In this document: piece by piece, positions 15,928 through 24,406 of the stretch
How the letters are laid out: every line of letters begins with the position of its first letter
Numbering within the stretch: the first letter of the stretch is position 1
Source: Kribbella flavida DSM 17836
GTDB taxonomy: Bacteria > Actinomycetota > Actinomycetes > Propionibacteriales > Kribbellaceae
Length of the DNA: 64,000 nt
Direction: 5' to 3'
Assembly: GCF_000024345.1 (NCBI RefSeq)
Contig: NC_013729.1
Span: 7,130,001-7,194,000 of the forward strand
Notes under the pieces: generated by a model
Databases searched by the model: none
What the model saw: only the letters and a program-made list of their open reading frames with translations
What the model was told of the DNA's origin: nothing
Made by a program: the position numbers and the translations under genes

Positions 15928-18054
15928 TTAGTGCTCCTGAACTAGGTGGGACTCGGGGGAAACGGTAGCTGGCGTGGGCGAGGCCACGAGATGGGCCACC
16001 AGCAGCGGGAGGGCGAAGCCGGTCATGATCGCGGGCAGCGCGACACCGGCGTCGTTGAGCAGCATGCCGACCAGACCGCAGGTCGACAGCGCGAGCAGGG
16101 CGGGCCGGACCATCGGCCGGCTGCCGAAGAACGCCCGGTACGACGCCGACGGCACGCGGTCGGGCAGCACGGTCGCCAGCATCGCGAGCATCACCCCGGC
16201 CAGCATCGCCCAGCCGGCCGGCCCGGCGAAGAACTGCACGGCCATCTCCAGCTTGCGGATCAGCACGTCGTTCACGTCGCCGTCGAGCAGCCGGGCGACG
16301 AAGGTGCCGAAGTGGCTGCGCTGGTCCTCCGGCCGCAGGTAGTCGAGGTACGCGACCGCGGACACCGCGAGCACCCCGGCCGCGCCGATGCCGATCAGCG
16401 CGCGCAGCGAGATCCCGCCCCTCCACGTCAGCCAGGCCATCAGCAGCACGGCCGGGGTGAGCGCGATGATGCCGCCGAAGTCGGTGCCCCAGCCGGGCCG
16501 GCCGTCGACGACGATCGCGGCGCCCCCGATCGCCAGCACGGCCAGCGCCGCCTGCACCCGGCTGCGGTCGATCAGCCGCTGCGCGGCCCAGCCCGCCACC
16601 ACCAGCGTGGCGACGGCCAGCGTGGCGAAGGTGGAGTTGCCGAAGCCGTAGAACCGCCCACCGATCACGGGTCCGTCGGTGAACATGCTGCCGAACTGCA
16701 GCGGAGTCCCCAGCACGCCGTCCACCAGCAGGATCAGGTACGCCGCGAGCGCGATCCCGACGTACGCGTACCGGCCGAGCAGCAGCTTCGCCAGTACTGC
16801 GAACAACGCGCTGATCGCGAGCACCACGAAGTACAGGGACAGTCCCGGCGACGGCCAGCGCCACCAGACGGTCGCGGTGGACAGGAAGACGGCGACGAAG
16901 AAGCCGCCCTGGGTGAGCAGCGTGAAGCCGAACGTACTGCGGGACCGTCGGCTGCGGCTGATCAGGAACCAGCCGAGCGCGAGCAGCTCGGCCGCGAGGA
17001 TCGTCAGCGAGACGGCGACCAGCATCGGCCGTGGCTGCTCGAACCGCTCGTTGGTGTCGAGCCGGTCCTCGATCACCGCGGCGGGGTCGGTGTGCGCGTC
17101 GCCGGTGACGGTGATCGCGGTGCCGTCGAGCGGTCCGGCTGTCTCCTCACCGGCCGGGTCGACGTTCGCCGCGTCCCGCCCGCGCAGGATGGTGGCGGTG
17201 AGATCGGTGAGCTGGATCAGCCCGGGGCGGCGGGTGGAGTCGCTGGTGAGCCAGCGCGGCTCGCCGTCGGGCGGGAGCTGGAGAGCCACCAGCGGCTGCT
17301 GGTGGGCCCACTCGACTTCCTGGCTGATCCCGGCGAGCACGACCCACGCGCCGGCGGCCGTCGCCTGGGTGACCAGTTCGGCGACCTTCCGGCGCGCTTC
17401 GGCCCGGCCCTCGCGGATCGGCATCGCCCCGCCGTCGACGATCGCGTCCGAGCAGTTGCCGAGCGCGGCAGCCTCGAAGGTGGGACGCCAGTTGGCGACC
17501 GTGCCGTCGGTGCGGGCCAGGGCGATCGCGGCGCCGGGGCCGAAGCCGCAGATCGGGTGTCCCGCTTGGCCGAGCCGGCCGATCGGGGCGCCGGTGTGAT
17601 GCTCGGCCTGGCGGTCGACGTAGGTCTGCCAGTTCTGGATTTTGCCGTCGACCAGGGCGGGCAGGTCGCCGCAGGGCTCGTCGGGAACGCTGCCCCACGC
17701 CCGGGTCCCGGCGCCGAGGGTCAGCCAGCCGTCGATCGGACAGGTGTGCGGACCGGCGGTCTTCACGGTGATCGAGCCGGCGTTGGACTTCCCTACCAGA
17801 GCGGTCAGCTCGGGCGACGCCTTCACGTCGCTCCAGGTGAGCCCTGGCACGCCGATCACCACCACCTGCGCCAGCAGGCTCTCGCCGGCGGACTCCCCCG
17901 CCGGCGCCTGCGAGCTTGCTCGCGGGGCCCGCCCCTGCGGGCCGGAAGTTTCGGCGGTTGCCTGCACCGGAGGTGAAGCCGCGGCGAGAGACGCGGCCGC
18001 GGCCGCGAGGAACAGGGCGCGGGCGAGCATCCGCCGCACCCGCCACGATCTCAT
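15928..18054 (-). CDS. Unknown multi-pass membrane protein inside the pur operon
   Basis: 708 aa. Signal-like N-terminus (ARALFLAAAAASLAA), an outer domain of about 330 residues, then roughly 10-11 transmembrane helices. The outer domain opens with VVVIGVPGLTWSDV and later has HTCPIDGWLTLGAG, resembling the start of alkaline-phosphatase-superfamily domains (a hydrophobic strand, then an acidic/Gly turn), but the metal ligands are not obvious. ATG 18054 overlaps the purQ stop (TGATG) and the stop is 1 nt from purL, so it is fully embedded in the operon. The frame continues upstream inside purQ, but that is antisense-like sequence. Function unknown. Confidence 0.85.
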   Translation of the reverse strand: MRSWRVRRMLARALFLAAAAASLAAASPPVQATAETSGPQGRAPRASSQAPAGESAGESLLAQVVVIGVPGLTWSDVKASPELTALVGKSNAGSITVKTAGPHTCPIDGWLTLGAGTRAWGSVPDEPCGDLPALVDGKIQNWQTYVDRQAEHHTGAPIGRLGQAGHPICGFGPGAAIALARTDGTVANWRPTFEAAALGNCSDAIVDGGAMPIREGRAEARRKVAELVTQATAAGAWVVLAGISQEVEWAHQQPLVALQLPPDGEPRWLTSDSTRRPGLIQLTDLTATILRGRDAANVDPAGEETAGPLDGTAITVTGDAHTDPAAVIEDRLDTNERFEQPRPMLVAVSLTILAAELLALGWFLISRSRRSRSTFGFTLLTQGGFFVAVFLSTATVWWRWPSPGLSLYFVVLAISALFAVLAKLLLGRYAYVGIALAAYLILLVDGVLGTPLQFGSMFTDGPVIGGRFYGFGNSTFATLAVATLVVAGWAAQRLIDRSRVQAALAVLAIGGAAIVVDGRPGWGTDFGGIIALTPAVLLMAWLTWRGGISLRALIGIGAAGVLAVSAVAYLDYLRPEDQRSHFGTFVARLLDGDVNDVLIRKLEMAVQFFAGPAGWAMLAGVMLAMLATVLPDRVPSASYRAFFGSRPMVRPALLALSTCGLVGMLLNDAGVALPAIMTGFALPLLVAHLVASPTPATVSPESHLVQEH

Positions 18055-18725
18055 CAGGAGGCGACGACGGCTTTCAGGACCGAGGTGAAGAAGCCGAGGC
18101 CGTCGGTGCTCGGGCCGGTCAGGGTCTCGACGCAGTGCTCCGGGTGCGGCATCAGGCCGACCACGTTGCCGCGCTCGTTGCTGATCCCGGCGATGTCGCG
18201 GTACGAGCCGTTCGGGTTCTGGCCGAGGTAGCGGGCGACCACCAGGCCCTCGCCCTCGAGCCGGTCCAGCGTCGTCTCGTCGGCGACGTACGAGCCGTCC
18301 TGGTTCTTCAGCACGATGGTGATGTCGTGGTTCGCGTCGTAGTCGCTGGTCCACGCGGTGCGGTTGTTCTCGATCCGCAGCGGCTGGTCCTTGCAGACGA
18401 ACTTGCGGACGTGGTTCTTGATCAGGGCGCCGGGCAGCAGGTGCGCCTCGCAGAGCACCTGGAAGCCGTTGCAGATGCCGAGCACCGGCATGCCCTCGCC
18501 GGCCCGCTTGATGACGGTCTCCATCACCGGCGCGAACCGGGAGATGGCGCCGGCCCGCAGGTAGTCGCCGTACGAGAAGCCGCCCGGCAGCACCACCGCG
18601 TCGACGCCGTGCAGGTCGGCGTCGCCGTGCCAGAGCGCGACCGCCTCGGCACCGGCGACCGCGGCGGCGCGGCGGGCGTCGACGTCGTCGAGCGAACCCG
18701 GGAAGGTGACGACCCCGATCTTCAC
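18054..18725 (-). CDS. purQ: Phosphoribosylformylglycinamidine synthase glutaminase PurQ
   Basis: 223 aa class I glutamine amidotransferase supplying ammonia to PurL. Nucleophile Cys lies in GMPVLGICNGFQ (near residue 88), and the His-Glu pair in GLMPHPEHCVE near the C-terminus completes the triad. ATG 18725 overlaps the purS stop by 4 nt (ATGA). Normal length; nothing missing. Confidence 0.97.
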   Translation of the reverse strand: MKIGVVTFPGSLDDVDARRAAAVAGAEAVALWHGDADLHGVDAVVLPGGFSYGDYLRAGAISRFAPVMETVIKRAGEGMPVLGICNGFQVLCEAHLLPGALIKNHVRKFVCKDQPLRIENNRTAWTSDYDANHDITIVLKNQDGSYVADETTLDRLEGEGLVVARYLGQNPNGSYRDIAGISNERGNVVGLMPHPEHCVETLTGPSTDGLGFFTSVLKAVVAS

Positions 18726-18973
18726 TGGTCGTTCTCCACGTGCAGGGCGTAGTCCTCGATCACCGGGTTGGCCAGCAGGGTGTCCGCGGCCTTGCGGATC
18801 TCGGCCACCTTCTCCTCGGTGGCCTCGCCCTCGAGGGTGATCTCGAAGCGCTTGCCCTGGCGGACGTCGGCCACGCCGTCGAAGCCGAGCCGGCCGAACG
18901 CGCCGTGCACCGCCTTGCCCTGCGGGTCGAGGATCTCGGGCTTGAGCATGACGTCGACGACAACGCGAGCCAC
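18722..18973 (-). CDS. purS: Phosphoribosylformylglycinamidine synthase subunit PurS
   Basis: 83 aa small dimeric subunit that bridges PurL and PurQ. Typical start VVVDVMLKPEILDPQGKA and VRQGKRFEITLEG. GTG 18973 has AGGAG 6 nt upstream. A TAGGAT box at 19016-19011 on the minus strand is a reasonable -10 for the purS-purQ-membrane-purL operon; the -35 is poor. Confidence 0.95.
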   Translation of the reverse strand: MARVVVDVMLKPEILDPQGKAVHGAFGRLGFDGVADVRQGKRFEITLEGEATEEKVAEIRKAADTLLANPVIEDYALHVENDQ

Positions 18974-19070
18974 TGACTACTCCTGGTTTTGATCCGGGGT
19001 GACGACCCGAATCCTACCGACCGGAGCCCAGGACACCGCATTCAGCACCGGCAGACCGACGGCGAACAGC

Positions 19071-19102
19071 TATTCACTGAGTGAATACACTGAGTGTATA
19101 GT
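19071..19102 (+). promoter_or_regulatory. Double palindromic operator and leaderless promoter of the PadR gene
   Basis: Two interlocking palindromes: TATTCACTGAGTGAATA (19071-19087, 8-1-8) and ATACACTGAGTGTAT (19085-19099, 7-1-7). The second runs into TATAGT (19097-19102), a -10 box ending 7 nt before ATG 19110. PadR dimers bind ATAC/GTAT-type palindromes, so autorepression of padR and the ABC genes is expected. Confidence 0.8.
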
Positions 19103-19109
19103 CGTCGGC

Positions 19110-19628
19110 ATGGCGACTGCGGAGCTGGTGCTGGGGCTGCTGTCCGGCGGCGCGGCGCACGGCTATGACGTGAAGCGGGGCCATGACGCCTGGTTCCCGG
19201 ACAGCCGTCCGCTCGCGTTCGGGCAGGTCTACTCGACGCTGGCCCGGCTGGAGCGTGACGGCTTGGTCGAGGTCGCCGAGCGGACCGCCGGCGGTGGCCC
19301 GGACCGGCGGGTCTTCGCGATCACCGAGAAGGGCCGCAAGCACCTCGAGGACTGGCTGGCCGATCCCGTCCCGCCCGCCTGGGGCACCGCCGACGAGATG
19401 TTGCGCAAGCTGGTCGCCGCCCTGCGCACCGGCGGCGACCCGACCGCCTTCCTGGCCAGGCAGCGGGCGAACCACCTGCGCCGGATCCGCGAGCTGCAGG
19501 ACGCCCCACCCGCCGGCGACCCGACCGCGCACCTGGTTCGGTCCTACCTCGTCGCGCACCTGGACGCGGACCTGCGCTGGCTGGATTCCGCGCTGGAGCG
19601 CCTCACCGACGACAAGGAGACCAGCTGA
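19110..19628 (+). CDS. PadR-family transcriptional regulator
   Basis: 172 aa. Winged helix in residues 5-85 (VLGLLSGGAAHGYDVKRG, FGQVYSTLARLERDGLV, RRVFAITEKGRKHLEDWL), then a C-terminal helical dimerisation part as in PadR subfamily 1. ATG 19110 is preceded at 7 nt by TATAGT, so the mRNA may be leaderless. Its stop overlaps the ABC ATPase start, so the regulator and transporter form one unit under the palindromic operator just upstream. Inducer unknown; such units often answer to drugs or peptides. Confidence 0.9.
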   Translation: MATAELVLGLLSGGAAHGYDVKRGHDAWFPDSRPLAFGQVYSTLARLERDGLVEVAERTAGGGPDRRVFAITEKGRKHLEDWLADPVPPAWGTADEMLRKLVAALRTGGDPTAFLARQRANHLRRIRELQDAPPAGDPTAHLVRSYLVAHLDADLRWLDSALERLTDDKETS

Positions 19629-20311
19629 TGACGTCCACCCCGGCCCTGGAGCTCACCGACCTGGAGTACGCGTACCACCGCAACGTCGCACTGCGCGGCA
19701 TCACCGTCACCGTCGCTCCCGGCGAGGTCGTCGCGATCACGGGAGCCAGCGGCTGCGGCAAGTCGACCCTGCTGCACTGCGCGGCCGGCATTCTCACGCC
19801 GGACGCCGGCACCGTGGCGGTGGCGGGGCAGGACCTGGCCGCGCTGCCCGAGGAGCAGCGCAGCCGGATGCGGCGGACCCACATCGGAGTGGTGCTGCAG
19901 TTCGGACAGCTCGTGCCCGACCTTTCCCTCGCCGACAACGTCGCCCTGCCCCTGCTGCTCGACGGCGCCGATCGGGCCGGCGCGCGCAGGAGCGCGGTCG
20001 AGTGGCTCGACCGGGTCGGGATCGCAGACGAGGCGGACGCCGTACCGGCGCAGCTGTCGGGTGGTCAGACCCAGCGGGCCGCGATTGCGCGGGCTCTGGT
20101 CACCGGCCCGTCGGTGGTGCTGGCCGACGAGCCGACCGGCAGCGTCGACAGCCGGGCCGGTCAGGAGCTGCTGAAGGTGCTGCTGCGGTCCACCCGCGAT
20201 CGCGGCGCCGCGCTGGTGATGGTCACCCACGACAACCTGCTGGCCGCGTCCGCGGACCGGGAGATCAGGCTGCGCGACGGCAAGATCCAGCACGAGGTGA
20301 CGCTGAGATGA
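19628..20311 (+). CDS. ABC transporter ATP-binding protein (MacB/LolD type)
   Basis: 227 aa ATPase. Walker A GASGCGKST, Q-loop in VVLQFGQLVPD, signature LSGGQTQR, Walker B VVLADEPTG and H-loop MVTHD are all intact. Starts within the padR stop (TGATG) and overlaps the permease start by 4 nt. Energises the FtsX-like permease that follows. Confidence 0.93.
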   Translation: MTSTPALELTDLEYAYHRNVALRGITVTVAPGEVVAITGASGCGKSTLLHCAAGILTPDAGTVAVAGQDLAALPEEQRSRMRRTHIGVVLQFGQLVPDLSLADNVALPLLLDGADRAGARRSAVEWLDRVGIADEADAVPAQLSGGQTQRAAIARALVTGPSVVLADEPTGSVDSRAGQELLKVLLRSTRDRGAALVMVTHDNLLAASADREIRLRDGKIQHEVTLR

Positions 20312-21642
20312 GTCTGTCCCTCGCGACCACCGTTCACCTGGCCAGGTCCCGGACGCCCGCCGACCGCAGCCGGGTCCGGCTCGCCACCGCGGCCCTGGCG
20401 TTCGCCGGGGCCCTGTTCCTCGCGGCGCTGCGGCTGTTGCGGCTGCGGGGCGAGCTGTCCAAGGACGCCTACAGCAACTACGTCGCCGAGATCGGACTAC
20501 GGGCCGGACTGGCAGCGATCCTGGTGATCCTGTCCCTGCTCGCCGGTGGGTTGGCGGTCCAGGCGCTCCGGATCGGGACGGCCGCGCGGGAGCGACGGCT
20601 GGCCGCGCTCCGGCTCGCCGGTGCGTCACCGCGCCAGGTCCGTCGGCTGGCCGCAGCCGACGCGGCCCTGGTGGGCGTCGCCGGCGGACTGCTCGCCGGT
20701 CCGGCCTACCTGGCGCTGACCCTGCTTTTCGGGGCGCTGCCACGGATGCTGCGGATCTTCCCGGGCGTGGACTGGTGGGACCTGGCCGGCTGGGTGATCG
20801 TCGCGCTGGTGACGACGGTCGCCGGCACTGCGATCGGGTGGTTCCTGCACCGTCCAGCCGGCCCGGGCAAGGCGCCGCGTCCGCTTCCTCCGCAGGTCGC
20901 GCCGGCCATCGGCGCGGGCCTGCTGGTGCTGGGGCTGCTTCCCGGCGGCTATCTGGGCTACATCGGCTCGGCCGCCACCGTGGTCGGGCTCGCCGTGCTG
21001 TGGTTCTGGCTCGCGCCGCGGTTCCACCGGGCGCTCGGTCGCCGGTTGACCACCTCCAGCCGCCCGGTCACCTTGCTGACCGGGGCAAGGCTGGTGGCCG
21101 ACGCGCGGCCGGCCAGCCGGATGAGCACGCTGCTGCTGTGCTGCGGCTACTTGATCGGCGCTCTGGCCCAGACCTCGCTCTACATCGTGCTCGACCACTC
21201 GCCGCGTCGCGCCGGCAACCTTGAGTTCTACCTCACCGGCTTCGGCCTCAGCATCTTCGGCGTGGCGCTGATCGCGGTCATCGCGCTCAGCGCGCTGACG
21301 GTCGGCGTGGCCGACCAACTCGTCGACCAGCGCCGGCAACTGGCCTGTCTCACCGCGCTGGGCGTCGACGTCGGCTTCCTCGGCCGGGTCGTCCGGCGCC
21401 AGCTCACCACGGTCGCCGCCCCCGCACTCGCCCTCGGTCTGGGAATCGGGCTGCTCGGCGGGATCAACGTGCTGATCGGGTTCCAGACCGACCAGCCACC
21501 CACCGGCTGGCTCGCCCCGCTGTTCGTCGTCCTGCTCGGGCTCGGCGCCGCGGCCGGCGCCGGTGGGGCCGCACTGGCCGGCTACCTGCTGCGCAACCAG
21601 CTACGGGACGCACTCGATCCCGAGAATCTGAGGGCCGCTTGA
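20308..21642 (+). CDS. FtsX/MacB-like ABC transporter permease
   Basis: 444 aa with about 8-10 transmembrane helices. The ERRLAALRLAGASPRQVRRL stretch after the second helices is the conserved loop of FtsX-type permeases, and a second copy (RQLACLTALGVDVGFLGRVVRRQL) follows, so the chain looks like two fused permease halves. Start ATG 20308 overlaps the ATPase stop (ATGA). Likely export of an antimicrobial, lipid or peptide; substrate not known. Confidence 0.88.
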   Translation: MSLSLATTVHLARSRTPADRSRVRLATAALAFAGALFLAALRLLRLRGELSKDAYSNYVAEIGLRAGLAAILVILSLLAGGLAVQALRIGTAARERRLAALRLAGASPRQVRRLAAADAALVGVAGGLLAGPAYLALTLLFGALPRMLRIFPGVDWWDLAGWVIVALVTTVAGTAIGWFLHRPAGPGKAPRPLPPQVAPAIGAGLLVLGLLPGGYLGYIGSAATVVGLAVLWFWLAPRFHRALGRRLTTSSRPVTLLTGARLVADARPASRMSTLLLCCGYLIGALAQTSLYIVLDHSPRRAGNLEFYLTGFGLSIFGVALIAVIALSALTVGVADQLVDQRRQLACLTALGVDVGFLGRVVRRQLTTVAAPALALGLGIGLLGGINVLIGFQTDQPPTGWLAPLFVVLLGLGAAAGAGGAALAGYLLRNQLRDALDPENLRAA

Positions 21643-22259
21643 TGACAACTCTCCAGCTCTCCGTCCGCCCCGCCCTGCTGCTCGGCGTGCCGAACCGGAT
21701 CACCCTGATCCGGACCGTGCTGTCGATGCTGGTCGCCGCGGTGGCGTTCCGGACCGGCGCACTCAGCCTGCTGGTCGCCGGGTACGCCGTCTACTGGCTC
21801 GGCGACATGGCCGACGGGGCGGTCGCCCGGTGGCGCAACGAGGAGTCGGAGGCCGGGGCGGTGTTCGACATCGTCTGCGACCGGGCCTGCTCGTTCCTGC
21901 TGGCGGCGGCGTTCATGGCCACCTTCCCGGACACGATCGGGCCGCTGGCGATCTTCCTGGTCCAGTTCGGGGTGCTGGACACGATGCTGTCGCTGGCCTT
22001 CCTGCTCTGGCCGGGCTCGCTCAGCCCGAACTACTTCTACCGGGTGGACCAGAAGCTCTACGTCTGGAACTGGTCGAAGCCGGCCAAGGCCGTGAACACC
22101 GCGGCGGTGGTGATCGCGCTGGTCGTCGACCACCACGTGCACATCCCCTGGCTCCCGTACGCCGTCGCGTGCGTAGCCGTCGTGGTCAAGATCGCCTCGC
22201 TGGCCCGGCTGCTCGCGATTTTGCGCGGCCGGATCCCGGCCGTACCGGCTGCGTCATGA
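21642..22259 (+). CDS. CDP-alcohol phosphatidyltransferase family protein
   Basis: 205 aa, about 5-6 transmembrane helices. It has the CDP-alcohol signature D-x2-D-G-x2-A-R-x8-G-x3-D-x3-D, seen as DMADGAVARW followed by GAVFDIVCD. Such enzymes make phospholipid head groups by displacing CMP from CDP-diacylglycerol or a related donor. ATG 21642 overlaps the permease stop, so it belongs to the PadR operon; whether it modifies a lipid exported by the transporter is inference. Confidence 0.85.
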   Translation: MTTLQLSVRPALLLGVPNRITLIRTVLSMLVAAVAFRTGALSLLVAGYAVYWLGDMADGAVARWRNEESEAGAVFDIVCDRACSFLLAAAFMATFPDTIGPLAIFLVQFGVLDTMLSLAFLLWPGSLSPNYFYRVDQKLYVWNWSKPAKAVNTAAVVIALVVDHHVHIPWLPYAVACVAVVVKIASLARLLAILRGRIPAVPAAS

Positions 22260-22364
22260 CGGCTGTCAAGGGTGCTGGGGCCCGCGGCGGTGGGGCCCTG
22301 GTTCGTCCCCGAAGTGGGGGTGAGGCCCGTGCTCGCCGACGTCGTTGCACATAGCCTCGGGGTC

Positions 22365-22853
22365 ATGTGGGCGTGGCAGCTGGTACTGGCGGTCGGCTTC
22401 GGGATCGGCTCGGCCGTCGTCCCGGTGCTGAACGCCGAGGCGTACGTGCTCGGCGTCGGGGTCTCCGGCGCGCTCGACCCGGTGGTCGCCGCGGTCGGGG
22501 TCTCGGTCGGCCAGACGATCGGCAAGGTGGCGATGTTCCTGGCCGTCCGGCACCGCCCCGGCTACACCGCCAAGAAGTCGAAAGAGCCGAAGCAGGTCGA
22601 CCTGGACTCCCGCTGGGGCCGGTTCGTGCAGTGGAACCGTGACGTCAGCAAGCGCCTGCTCGACGCCCTGAGCGACCGCCGGTGGGGCATCCCGGTGACG
22701 TTGTTGAGCGCATCGGTCGGCATCCCCCCGCTGTACGGCGTGGCGCTGATCGCCGGCGCCAGCCGGATGGGCGTGCTCACCTTCAGCCTCTCGGTGCTGG
22801 CCGGCCGCCTGGCCCGCTTCGTGACGCTCGCCCTCGGCGTCGGCCTCTTCTGA
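22365..22853 (+). CDS. Small VTT/YqaA-like membrane protein
   Basis: About 162 aa from ATG 22365, with four probable transmembrane helices, a basic loop in the middle (KKSKEPKQ) and an amphipathic GIPVTLLSASVGIPPLYGVALIAG stretch typical of VTT (DedA-like) proteins. The frame is open upstream to GTG 22329, with GGGGGTGAGG before it, so the N-terminus is uncertain. Function unknown; perhaps lipid scrambling as in the DedA superfamily, which would suit the neighbouring lipid synthase. Confidence 0.6.
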   Translation: MWAWQLVLAVGFGIGSAVVPVLNAEAYVLGVGVSGALDPVVAAVGVSVGQTIGKVAMFLAVRHRPGYTAKKSKEPKQVDLDSRWGRFVQWNRDVSKRLLDALSDRRWGIPVTLLSASVGIPPLYGVALIAGASRMGVLTFSLSVLAGRLARFVTLALGVGLF

Positions 22854-22953
22854 CCCGGCCGCAGCACCGTCTCACCATCCGATCGTCCGCCCGGCCGCTG
22901 TCCGGCTGCGGCACAGTGGGAGCTCGCATTGTCGAGTAAGTTAGGTGAGATAG

Positions 22954-23475
22954 ATGACTACTGAGACGCAGGCCCAGCTGAACGGCGTGAACCTGGCCGC
23001 CGTGGGCGCACTGGTCGAGGCGATCCAGTTTGACGCCGCCAACGCCCGGACGACCTGGGCCGCGCACGTCACCTGGAACGGCGCGTTCGCGTCGGAGTCC
23101 AAGGTCCGCGGCTTCCAGCCGGTCCCGTCCGACGAGCCGGCCGCGCTCGGCGGCACCGACCAGGCCCCGAACCCGGTCGAGCAGCTGCTCGGTGCCCTGG
23201 GCAACTGCCTGGCGGTCGGCTACGCCGCGAACGCCACCGTGGCGGGCATCGCGATCGACGAGCTCAGCATCCACCTCAAGGGCGACATCGACCTGCGGGT
23301 GTTCCTCGGGCTCGCCGAGGGACATGCCGGGTTCGACTCGATCACGGCGACGGTCCGGCTGAAGTCGGCCGCCGACCCCGAGCAGCTCGCCGCGCTGCAC
23401 CAGCGGGTCCAGGCGTCCTCTCCGGTGGGTCACACCCTGACCGGCGCTGTCCCGGTCACGATCACGCCCGCCTGA
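22954..23475 (+). CDS. OsmC-family protein with a single cysteine
   Basis: 173 aa. OsmC/Ohr fold with the first active Cys in LLGALGNCLAVGY (near residue 88). The second Cys expected in the CPV motif near the C-terminus is Ser here (SSPVGHTL), so classical two-Cys peroxidase chemistry is doubtful. AGGTGAG precedes ATG 22954. Convergent with purC. Confidence 0.85.
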   Translation: MTTETQAQLNGVNLAAVGALVEAIQFDAANARTTWAAHVTWNGAFASESKVRGFQPVPSDEPAALGGTDQAPNPVEQLLGALGNCLAVGYAANATVAGIAIDELSIHLKGDIDLRVFLGLAEGHAGFDSITATVRLKSAADPEQLAALHQRVQASSPVGHTLTGAVPVTITPA

Positions 23476-23496
23476 CCAGCAGCCTTGCTCGGCGTG

Positions 23497-23515
23497 GGAC
23501 CGGGCGGGCCGGTCC
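23497..23515. terminator. Bidirectional hairpin between osmC-like gene and purC
   Basis: GGACCGG (23497-23503) / CCGGTCC (23509-23515) with a 5-nt loop, in the 55 nt between convergent stop codons. No U-run. Confidence 0.5.
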
Positions 23516-23530
23516 GACGTCGAGCGCTCG

Positions 23531-24406
23531 TCAGGCGGTGAAGGTGCGGCCGGTCAGGCGCTCGTAGGCGTCGACGTACGCCGAGCGGGTGCGCTCGATC
23601 ACCTCGTCGGACAGCGGCGGCGGCGCCTCGCCGGACGCGCGGTCCCAGCCGGACTCGAACTGCAGCCAGTCCCGCACGATCTGCTTGTCGTACGACGGCT
23701 GCTGCCGACCCGGGGACCACTGCGCGGCCGGCCAGAAGCGGCTGGAGTCCGGGGTGAGCACCTCGTCGGCGAGCACGATCGTGCCGTCCGGGCGGGCGCC
23801 GAACTCGAACTTCGTGTCGGCCAGGACGATGCCGTGCTGCTCGGCCATCGCGTGGGCCTTCGCGTAGATCGCCAGCGTCAGGTCGCGCAGCGCGCCGGCC
23901 GTCTCAACGCCGACGGTCGCCACCACCGCGTCGTACGAGACGTTCTCGTCGTGCTCGCCGAGGTCGGCCTTGGTGGCCGGGGTGAAGATCGGTTCCGGCA
24001 GCCGGGACCCCTCGACCAGGCCGGACGGCAGCGGGATGCCGCAGACCTCGCCGGTGGCGTCGTAGTCGAGCAGGCCGGTGCCGCTCAGGTAGCCGCGGGC
24101 GACGCACTCGACCGGGAACATCTCCAGCTTCTCGCAGATCACCGCGCGACCGGCCACCTCGGCCGGGACGTCGGTGGAGCGGATGTGGTTCGGCACGTCG
24201 AGCTGCTCGAACCACCACAGGCTCATGGCGGTGAGCACCTTGCCCTTGTCCGGGATCGGGGTGCTCAGGATCCAGTCGAAGGCGCTGATCCGGTCGCTGG
24301 CGACCATCAGCAGCTCACCCGACTCCAGCTCGTACAGGTCCCGCACCTTGCCGGAGTGGAGATGCTTGGCACCGGGGATGTCGACGGCCTGCGGAAGAGT
24401 GGTCAC
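23531..24406 (-). CDS. purC: Phosphoribosylaminoimidazole-succinocarboxamide synthase PurC
   Basis: 291 aa SAICAR synthase, joining aspartate to CAIR with ATP. Signature pieces GKVRDLYEL, VASDRISAFDWIL, VARGYLSGTGLLDY, LADTKFEFG and DEVLTPDSSRFW are intact; the length matches the longer, yeast-like form. GTG 24406 overlaps the stop of the flavin monooxygenase gene by 4 nt, so purC seems to be translated from the monooxygenase message. Key enzyme of step 7 (after CAIR). Confidence 0.97.
   Translation of the reverse strand: MTTLPQAVDIPGAKHLHSGKVRDLYELESGELLMVASDRISAFDWILSTPIPDKGKVLTAMSLWWFEQLDVPNHIRSTDVPAEVAGRAVICEKLEMFPVECVARGYLSGTGLLDYDATGEVCGIPLPSGLVEGSRLPEPIFTPATKADLGEHDENVSYDAVVATVGVETAGALRDLTLAIYAKAHAMAEQHGIVLADTKFEFGARPDGTIVLADEVLTPDSSRFWPAAQWSPGRQQPSYDKQIVRDWLQFESGWDRASGEAPPPLSDEVIERTRSAYVDAYERLTGRTFTA

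Noticed and set aside
13488..15968. Very long open frame on the plus strand (826 codons)
   Set aside because: It lies antisense to purL, is Arg/Val/Gly/His-rich without domain motifs and results from high third-position GC on the other strand.
15946..17976. Long plus-strand open frame (676 codons)
   Set aside because: Antisense shadow of the membrane protein in the pur operon; low-complexity Arg/Gly/Asp composition.
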